In this document: piece by piece, positions 56,859-64,000 of the stretch
Numbering within the stretch: position 1 is the stretch's first letter
Layout: each line of letters begins with the position of its first letter
Assembly (NCBI GenBank): GCA_029891345.1
Contig: CM057009.1
Span: 310,162,166 to 310,226,165 of the forward strand
Length of the DNA stretch: 64,000 nt
Direction of reading: 5' to 3'
Origin: Dryococelus australis
Taxonomy: Eukaryota > Arthropoda > Insecta > Phasmatodea > Phasmatidae
Program-made: the position numbers and the translations under genes
The notes under the pieces: model-generated
What the model was told of the DNA's origin: nothing
Database searches by the model: none
Seen by the model: only the letters and a program-made list of their open reading frames with translations

Positions 56859-59425
56859 CAAGGTTGTTCCGATACCTTAATTTCTGATACCAATTACCAA
56901 TACCAAAACAGATACTCATTGCAGTTCAGCAACATGTTAAAAAATAGCCAACTCGTATAGTAATCCTTCTTTGTTTAAATAAAGAGGAAATGGGTACTTA
57001 ACTGTACTACTTTCAACTATGGTCATATGAGCGTTCTGATTGCTACATTAATATCCATGTTTCAGTTATCATACAAGTCAGCGATTGTGATTAAAGGCAG
57101 AGAGGTCTTTACACATTATATTATACTGGGCACAAGTGCTCGTGGTCACAGTTTTGTATGCTATTATTTATTATGCTACGTACTGAAGAGATTGAGACAA
57201 TGACTCGTGGTACGAGATGAATTGGTTTCCAAATCTTGTTGTAACTTTCAACTGGAGTAGTGTTAGTGTTGGTAAAACTTTGTCATTACATCTATGAAAC
57301 TTCATTTTCATCTATGCAATGTTTACATCTGAAAAACATAACCGTGCGTCAAAAATTATTTTGAGCGACAGATACTCAATTTTGACAAATATGTTTCGTA
57401 AGTCATTATCATAACAAAATCATCGTGGAACTGATTTGTTGTTTTTTTGTAAATAGGAGTGTGCTGCACATACTTTGGATCTTCATTGGCAGATTGTGTT
57501 TTGGTTCAGCAGAATCGAGTTTATAATTTCCGGTCTGGATTTCACTCCTAGTTCTCCTCTTGATCCCTCCTGCCTTGATGCATCCTTTCCCCTCCAGGTT
57601 AGGCTATTTAATAGCGTGCATACCCCCACCCCTGTTTGTTTGATCTCTCCAATTAGTACAGTGCGGTTTGGCGGTGAGCGCCTTGGGCGATCATGAAAAC
57701 CTCCATTGGGTCACTTCGGCTGTGGTTAGTATTGGCAACTAGCTGAAAGCTTCTCTTATGGGTCTCATCAGTGAATTTTCTTTTTTAACGTTTTTTAGAA
57801 ATGAGGCACCATGAACTATGCTATGAATGCAGTGAGTTTGAGCATCAAGCGGAATAAACAATTTATTAATGCTATTTTGTGAGAATAACCTTTTGCCGTT
57901 ACTAGTAAACCTGACGGTCTTTTGCCAAGCCTTCTGCTTGTTCAAAGTAGTGGATTATTAATGTTAATAGTCTGGCATAGTGTTCAAGTAAACTTTGTCG
58001 TGTTAAATATTTGCCTGTTTGATGGACTATCACTTCACCTTTTTCCGTTTGACTGCCGCAACTCATGCTGATTGTCTGTACACTCGGTTATGAGTGAGGT
58101 CAAAAGTATTTGCTCTACATTTTTCAATGGTTCACCTATTTTTCTTGATTCTATTCCAACAGTTTATTAATTTTGCTAATAAATATGTTTTATTCAAGGC
58201 ACAAGTGGCTTTGGTAGGACTTTGTCGCCCACTCGTGCCTGGGTCGATCATAGTAGCTCTTGCCCGAATTACTGGGTATTTTTCGGGATTCCTACAGTTA
58301 TGCTAAGTTGATGAAAATTCTTACATTTCTAGCCCACCCGGTTGGAAATCCGATTGAGAGGAAACATAAAATTAACGCCAGTTTGTAATGACCTGTTTTA
58401 AAGGAAACACCATAACACATGCTTGGGTATAATAAAAGTCAAATTTGGCAGGCCGTAGTGTTGAATGTACACCTGCCTCATGAAAGTAAATTATGGTCTA
58501 AATTCAGACCTTTTAATATACGTGTATTAGTGTTTTTTTATTCAATCAACATTGATTGAAATTTATGAGGTCAAATAATAATTAGGCAGTTGTGTAATAT
58601 TTTGTGACTGCGCTCATGCTTTAATGACATGGACATAGATTTTGTAAACTGCAATTGGGGTATTCCTAATTGAACTTTCTGAGAGAGTCACGACTGATTT
58701 AATCACTGTAATTTTCCAGCCTTTAGTTGGTTTGGGCATAGGAGAGTATTGATATTTCACGTGCCATGGGTCGTTATTGTGAGCTCGTAGAATACCTGTT
58801 ATTGTTGAGGAAAAGGTATTTTTCTTGAAGGGCAAAGGCAGAATATTTCATACTGTTGCATGATAGTAAATGATATTATGATAATACCTTTTATTAATGT
58901 TTGTTGTGTATTGTTTAATACATTTTATTATGATTCAAAGTATATATTCCATGGTTTTGATACAATTTATGATTCACTGTAAAATCTAACATAATCCTGC
59001 TGAGCAGGGAAAAGAATACAGTTGTATACATCGGTTCACTTCACCATTGAAATATGTTTTACTATCACAGTATTTGGCTTGTATATTGTCGTTCAATGTG
59101 TAATGAGAATTAATTTATTGCTTGTTTGTATTTATTCTCAATTAATTGATGAAAAGAGCATTTTATCAAGAGCCTTTCAAAATATTATGATTCATATTTT
59201 TCTATTGGGAAAATGAAGGGTTGCCTTCCTTGGCATGGTGTACAAATCTTAACAAAAAAATGTGTGCACGATTATTAAATGAGCATTCATGTCAGTTCAT
59301 TCTTGATACTCATATAATGTTGAAACCAGCTCAATTCTTTTCATAGTGTGTTGTGCTTATTTTGATAAATAAAAGGTTTTGTCTTTCTTTATATATATTG
59401 TCTGGTATAATTTATTATCCCTGCA

Positions 59426-59485
<60 letters not shown>

Positions 59486-59738
59486 TTTTTATATCAGTTA
59501 AGCAAAACTTTAAATATAGTTAAAGTACTAACCTTTCTGGAAAGTGTATGTCGATTTGAATGCATTAGGTGGGACTTGCTTTCATTTTGTAGAAAGTACG
59601 GGTGAAATAAAAATTTTATGAAACATACATTTTCCAATACCTGCACTGATACTGGTACTGATTACTTGCAACTTGGCTAGATGCTTAATATTGGCCTATA
59701 ACCGATACCAAGAGTTGGTAAGTTATCAGAACAGCATT
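56859..59738. mobile_element. hAT-like non-autonomous insertion inside Tc1-like element
   Basis: Left side GGTTGTTCCGATACCTTA and reverse-complemented right side TGCTGTTCTGATAACTTA match at 14 of 18 positions. GATACC/GGTATC-type motifs recur just inside both ends, a habit of several hAT families. The insertion separates transposase codons that should be adjacent, so the boundaries are good to within about 10 bp. No 8-bp duplication can be read with confidence. The interior, about 2.8 kb, has no hAT transposase motif that I recognise. It includes an AT microsatellite. Confidence 0.55.
59428..59481. repeat. (AT)n microsatellite
   Basis: 54 bp of uninterrupted AT dinucleotides, inside the hAT-like insertion. 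Confidence 0.95.
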
Positions 59739-60180
59739 AGAGTGGTTATGGTATGGGGTGCCATCGGTTATGACTCCTGGTCTTGTCTTGATATTTCTGA
59801 AGGTGTGGAGACAGCATAGTGATATGTCAATTAGGTTCTGTGGCCTCTTTTTATACCATTATTGAACAGCATATCAAAAGTTATTATGCAGTAAGATAAT
59901 GCTCGTTCCCATACAGCTCACATCTCCCAACGGGCTCTGCAAGATGTGGACACCATTCCTTAGCCTGCTCCAGATTTGTCCCCTATTGAATATATATATG
60001 ATATGATGGGGTGACTTTTGCACCACTATCAGTCAAATGCCCAAACACTGGCTGATGTACATGTGCAGCTGCAGGAAGCATGGTGGTGCCTCAGGACACT
60101 ATCCGCCACCTGTGTGATGAAATGCCTCATCACATCGCTGCCTGTATAGCAGCAAGAGGAAGCTTTACTCCACACTGAAC
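59739..60180 (+). pseudogene. Tc1-like transposase, C-terminal part
   Basis: Continues the transposase with VMVWGAIGYDSW, then a DNARSHTAHISQ region (near 59897) with the second catalytic Asp, SPIE near 59975 with the Glu of the DDE triad, and the end QDTIRHLCDEMPHHIAACIA before GSFTPH and a stop at about 60177. The last 30 codons are free of breaks. Frame changes occur at several earlier points. Confidence 0.8.
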
Positions 60181-60658
60181 GTGTGCTTTGCAGATGATAT
60201 ACAATCTACCCTCTGTGCATGAAAGACTAATAACTACTCATTTGTACTATCAGCTGTCAATCTTTGATAGTTTAATAATGTTTCACATAAGGAATGAGGG
60301 TGTAGTGCACACCAACCCAAGCCTAGTAAACAAATACGTACTATTATATACAGCACACTTCATTCCACTGTTTATAAATTTTTTAACTGAAAAACACAAA
60401 CCATTGCAAGTTCAGTCACAATCTTGCAACATTCTTAAAATGTTGTTCTGGAACTCACAATGGAACAAATTTGCAATATCCTGCATAACAATCTTTACTG
60501 GCCAGCCTAAGATACTAATGTTTACGAACCAGTAGTTTCTTGAGTTATTTGAATTGCAATAGTTGATGTGTGTCACGTGATCATCTCCCAGGCCATTCAC
60601 CACACCACCAGCAACACCGCCACAGTTTTCTACACCACCATGTAGAGGCAGCAGTGTA

Positions 60659-63435
60659 CGCAAGCCAGTGTTTCATGTGTGTGCATGTGAGTGCATCAGT
60701 GCAGTGCCTTGATATTTTATTATTTTATTTTATATGGCCTTTTCATATTCTTTTATGTGCAGCACTACCCATGTGTAATTGTGTAGAGTGCATGTCCTAC
60801 TTGCTCAGTGTATGTGTGAGGATGGTATTTACGTCTTATTTTTTCTTGGATTTTCTAAATATATTTCATTGCAGTGCATATTATTTTATTTTGTGAGTGT
60901 TTTTTTTTTTTTTTATTGTTTGTCAGCATTATTTATTTGAAGTTCTTAAGGGTTATATATTATGTTATTTGTGGGTAACAGCAATCAGTCATTTATATGT
61001 CTTGTTTCATATTAATCTCAGCGCAATGTTTGTAATGTATTTTCATGCAGCGCTTATAAGCCAAGTGCTTGTGCAGGCAACTAATCCCTTATAATTTATA
61101 TTTTAATATCTGGCCAGTATTGTATCCAGTATAATTTCCAGTAGTTTCCAGTATTCCCACGTAAGAAATCATACAGAAACATGAACCACCAGATGTAATA
61201 CTTAGTGTAATACCCACGTGGTGGGTTATCCTCACTTGTTAGAGTTAAGTATATAATGTGTGTTTATGTTAGTGTTGTGTATTTTTAAATTAAAGGTCAT
61301 ATAGTTAGCAGTCATCTGAGACATGAATCAAAATGAAACATGGAAAATGAACAACACACCCCCTCCTTGAAATTACCGCACATTTGAGGTTATGTTACAT
61401 GCTAAAGGCATAACCCATAAGTGTTTTATATTTTTTTATTAATGTTTATTTTTAATAAAATGCTTAGTGTTCGTATGTATTCTCACCTAACCAGCACTGC
61501 ACATGTCCATCCTATTACATTTACCATCATAATTTCTTACATTTAAGCACTTTTTCATGTGTCATGCGGGAAAGCTCAGCCATTCAGCGAGCTCCACGCC
61601 AAGCCACAGGCAGTAACGCTTTGGTAGTCATGTGAAGTGGACGTCCGTGTCAGCCTACCCGGGCCAGCAACACTTTGTCTTATCATGTTAGCTGCAATAG
61701 TCATTCTATTTAGTTACCAGAACATTTAATCTTTATTTAACCCGCGGAGAGTACCCTCCACAGCCCAGTTCATCTTTACATGGCTGGGACGTTAATTACA
61801 ACTTAATAACCATGTAGGTGCTTCGTTACATTTCGCGGAGTAGGAGCAGGAGTGAAGACCAAATCATGTTAAGTTCACATGAGGGAGTAAGTGAAATAAA
61901 ACAGTATTGTGTTTTAATTGCACACTCTTTAACTCACCAGCTACATAACTGCTGTGTACCTGTTTGCCATGATTTTTACGTAACTTTTATAAGGCATTAA
62001 GATGGCCTAAAACAGTCTTACAGGAGTGAGATAAGCATTTGGAAATGGCTATACACCTTCCACTAGTATAGGCAAATGGGAATATAGTTCAACAGCACCA
62101 GTATCAGCAAGACGGAAGAGCATTGGGGAAACCACTCAGGGCCGACGGCCCACGACTCACCACATTCATGCTCACCACACTGATGGCTGACCTGGTAACA
62201 ACAGCAACGAACCATCTTCCAGTCCATATAACCTCAATTCGCTGAGGTCCAAAAAGCATATACCATCATAGTATTGTGAAAACAGTTATCAAAGTGTGCT
62301 GGCCAAGTTCTCTGGCCATAAAAGTAATTGCAGTTTGGATACCAGAATAACTGTGTGTTGCTTGAATGACTATCTTTAGCAAACCTTTACTATATTGTGA
62401 ATTTTGCAGCTTTTTGTAGTGGTTTTAAGTACTGACAGACTAGTTACTAACAAAATAAAAAAAATTGCTTTAATAATATTTATGAACTGTATGTTGCAAG
62501 ACATAAGTAAACATTTGACAAAAATAGGACACTACTGCGATTGTGTTAACATCTAGTGTATAGCTTGAAGAAGGTGACAGATTCCAAAACTTTAAATGTG
62601 GTGCATTGTTCTCTGCTGCATTTTGTGTCCAAGTTCCAGTATTTTCACATTAGTATTGAATGTTTTTATTCTGATACACTTTTCTATATTTCTGTATCCT
62701 TGATTAATGTTTATATACTATATATTTAATGTAATTTTTGGTCCAGTTTTTTTTTACCACAATCGTCATTACTTAACCTTTTTTACTTAACATCTTTTTT
62801 TTATGAGGATATTATATATTCCTGATTGGTTTCGCTGTGCTTGTTTTCTCTTATGCTTTCTTTTTGTTCAGTTGCTTAAATTTATGTCATATTGCTTACC
62901 ATCTGTTGACAATGTGTTTAATGATTGTTAGAATCCTTGTGTTGCTCCCAAGCTGTCACATTTTTCTGTGATTGTTTGTGGTATCCTATTTCCGTTATTT
63001 TTTTTTTACTTCTGTTTGGTAATGGACACAATCCATTCAAACTACAAACATATCCTGTAAGTACTATCAATACAAAATATTATACAGTTCTTTGCACTTA
63101 AACTAATGAACTGCAGTATATTATAACTCTATTAATGATAACATTTTGTCAGGGATTCAATAAATGTTTATTTTAGAGACATAAAATATTTCAACATGGT
63201 TTTAAAATAATCTGGGTATCAAATGTGGGTATCCAAAAGAATGATGTATGAAGCAATGCCTCAAGAGGCTTCTACTAAACTAACAAGCATTAGTATTTTG
63301 TTAAACCCCTTTCCTATTAGAAAATTGTTTTAAAAAATAATTAAAAACAGAATCTACAATACAATATCTTGTGCAAATTCTCAGAATGGTGATACAAATT
63401 GTGCAACATGAAAACAACAATCAGTATTTTCATAC
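60659..63435. other. Intron 2, 5' part: no recognised gene
   Basis: AT-rich DNA with T homopolymers (near 60900 and 63000). A GC-richer block lies at about 61560-61680. No transposon end or conserved frame is identified. The donor of exon 2 (GTATGA) lies at 63435-63430. Confidence 0.45.
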
Positions 63436-63673
63436 CTCATCGTCATCCCTGGGCTCCTCCACTTCAAAACATATTTTAAACTTGACAGGTCCCGAAAACC
63501 CTGTAGCTCTGTACCTGTATACATTACTAGAGATCTTCTCAATTTGTTCATCTGCAAATTTCATTTTGTGAAGCAATTCACATTTTTCGAGCCTTCGCAA
63601 CATTGACTCATCAGATTCAACTTCTTCAAAGGGGTGGTGGCTGAAAACAAAAGTACCGTTCTCTGTCACTTTT
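63436..63673 (-). CDS. CENPP: CENP-P-like, internal coding exon 2 of the visible part
   Basis: Acceptor TTTGTTCTTGTAG ends at 63674 and donor GAG|GTATG follows 63436. The exon completes a split Arg codon and carries 79 more codons, ending in phase 0. The product has an acidic and charged start (HHPFEEVESDESMLRR), a helix (LHKMKFADEQIEKISS) and the strands VYRYRATGFSGPVKFKICFEV. In CENP-P the corresponding segment is HR.SG...V.FQLEFQ, the first RWD-like strands, so the fit is good in pattern but weak in identity. It ends in an acidic EEPRDDDE. Confidence 0.65.
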
Positions 63674-63938
63674 CTACAAGAACAAATACATTCTGTGTTT
63701 ATTTTCAAAATAACTCTTTTCCATTTGACAGTTAAGTTTATTATAGAAAATATATTGTCTACTCACTCACTATTTTCTAATATAAATGAAAATAATTTTT
63801 ATCAACTTCCAAAAGATTCTCCCTGTAGTTGATATTACACTGCATAACTGCATACACTTGACTATTTATTTTGCAAACTACCATGAGCACTTTCAACAGT
63901 TAAAGGTGAATGAAAATGAGTCGGCCTAATGTACACAC

Positions 63939-64000
63939 CTATCAATTCCACTCTTTGCTGTAACTTCAGCACCAACAACAAATGCATTGTTTTTTTGCTG
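63939..64000 (-). CDS. CENPP: CENP-P-like, partial exon at window edge
   Basis: The last 62 bases of an exon whose start lies beyond the window. It reads QQKNNAFVVGAEVTAKSGID and then the first two bases of an Arg codon, with donor AG|GTGTGT at 63938. The next exon supplies the third base. FVVGAEVTAKSGI aligns with the FLSTLTGI(N) segment near the start of the globular part of CENP-P. The intron after it is only 265 bp. The N-terminal coiled-coil part of the protein must lie to the right. Confidence 0.6.

Larger units (their letters stand above)
56051..60656 (+). mobile_element. Tc1-like transposon split by a 2.9-kb insertion
   Basis: Left end CACTGCTGGAGG (56051) follows TA. The right end GGCAGCAGTG (to 60656) is followed by TA, giving TACACTGCTG-type inverted ends. 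Without the insertion the element is about 1.73 kb, the expected size for a full Tc1-like transposon. The transposase reads through from the left part into the right part across the insertion, with many frame breaks. Confidence 0.75.
12804..64000 (-). other. CENPP: Host gene locus: CENP-P-like kinetochore gene (at least 51 kb)
   Basis: Four exons on the minus strand join in frame: 64000-63939 (partial), 63673-63436, 48083-47741 and 12949-12804. Exon lengths 62, 238, 343 and 146 nt sum to 789, exactly 262 codons plus a stop. Introns are 265, 15352 and 34791 bp, each with GT...AG ends. Vertebrate CENP-P is a little under 300 residues, so perhaps 30-70 N-terminal residues lie beyond the window. 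In vertebrates CENP-P works with CENP-O, -Q, -U and -R in the constitutive centromere-associated network that links centromeric chromatin to the outer kinetochore. The two large introns hold almost all the transposable elements described here. Exon structure is much firmer than the family name. Confidence 0.65.

Noticed and set aside
1-64000. CRISPR arrays, bacterial operons, rRNA genes and mitochondrial insertions
   Set aside because: No regularly spaced repeat-spacer pattern, ribosomal sequence, operon-like gene packing or mitochondrial gene was seen.

Overview
The window is AT-rich nuclear DNA of an animal, most likely an arthropod with a large, transposon-filled genome. It has spliced host exons, a tRNA-derived SINE, Tc1/mariner and pogo elements, Ty1/copia and Ty3/gypsy remnants, and long microsatellites. 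The SINE body and the Tc1-like and mariner-like families resemble those common in hemimetabolous insects; that placement rests on family memory and is tentative. Nothing here is bacterial: no operons, rRNA genes or CRISPR arrays.

The key result is one split host gene on the minus strand. Four exons are visible: 63939-64000 (partial at the window edge), 63436-63673, 47741-48083 and 12804-12949 (terminal, with stop). All three introns have GT/AG ends, the phases match at every junction, and the visible coding length is exactly 789 nt (262 codons plus stop). The order of elements and the spacing of conserved positions resemble CENP-P, a subunit of the inner-kinetochore CCAN complex. The introns are 265 bp, about 15.35 kb and about 34.8 kb, so nearly everything else in the window is intronic or lies downstream of this gene.

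Downstream of the gene (1-12.8 kb): a decayed envelope-like retroelement remnant (minus, 2-1044), an unrecognised short ORF, a CTAT/CT microsatellite, an internally deleted gypsy remnant joining nucleocapsid zinc knuckles to an integrase tail across a 17-bp palindrome, a SINE, a pogo/Tigger element with TA duplication, and a 570-bp GAT/GGT tract about 100 bp past the stop codon.

Long intron (12.95-47.74 kb): two copies of a 2-kb LTR-like repeat (14.6 and 26.8 kb), one split by a 1835-bp TG...CA insertion with a 4-bp duplication; two copies of a separate 1-kb dispersed repeat (25.25 and 38.46 kb); a nearly complete but broken copia element (29.57-33.82 kb); a perfect 179-bp inverted copy of part of that copia inserted 3 kb away; a gag fragment (36.3-37.5 kb); and a broken gypsy pol on the minus strand (40.2-44.9 kb).

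Shorter intron (48.08-63.44 kb): a directly repeated LTR-like unit (50.1-52.6 kb), the second copy carrying a non-autonomous mariner-like element; an unrecognised 159-codon ORF; and a full-length Tc1-like element (56.05-60.66 kb) split by a 2.9-kb hAT-like insertion. No transposable element here looks able to move by itself.
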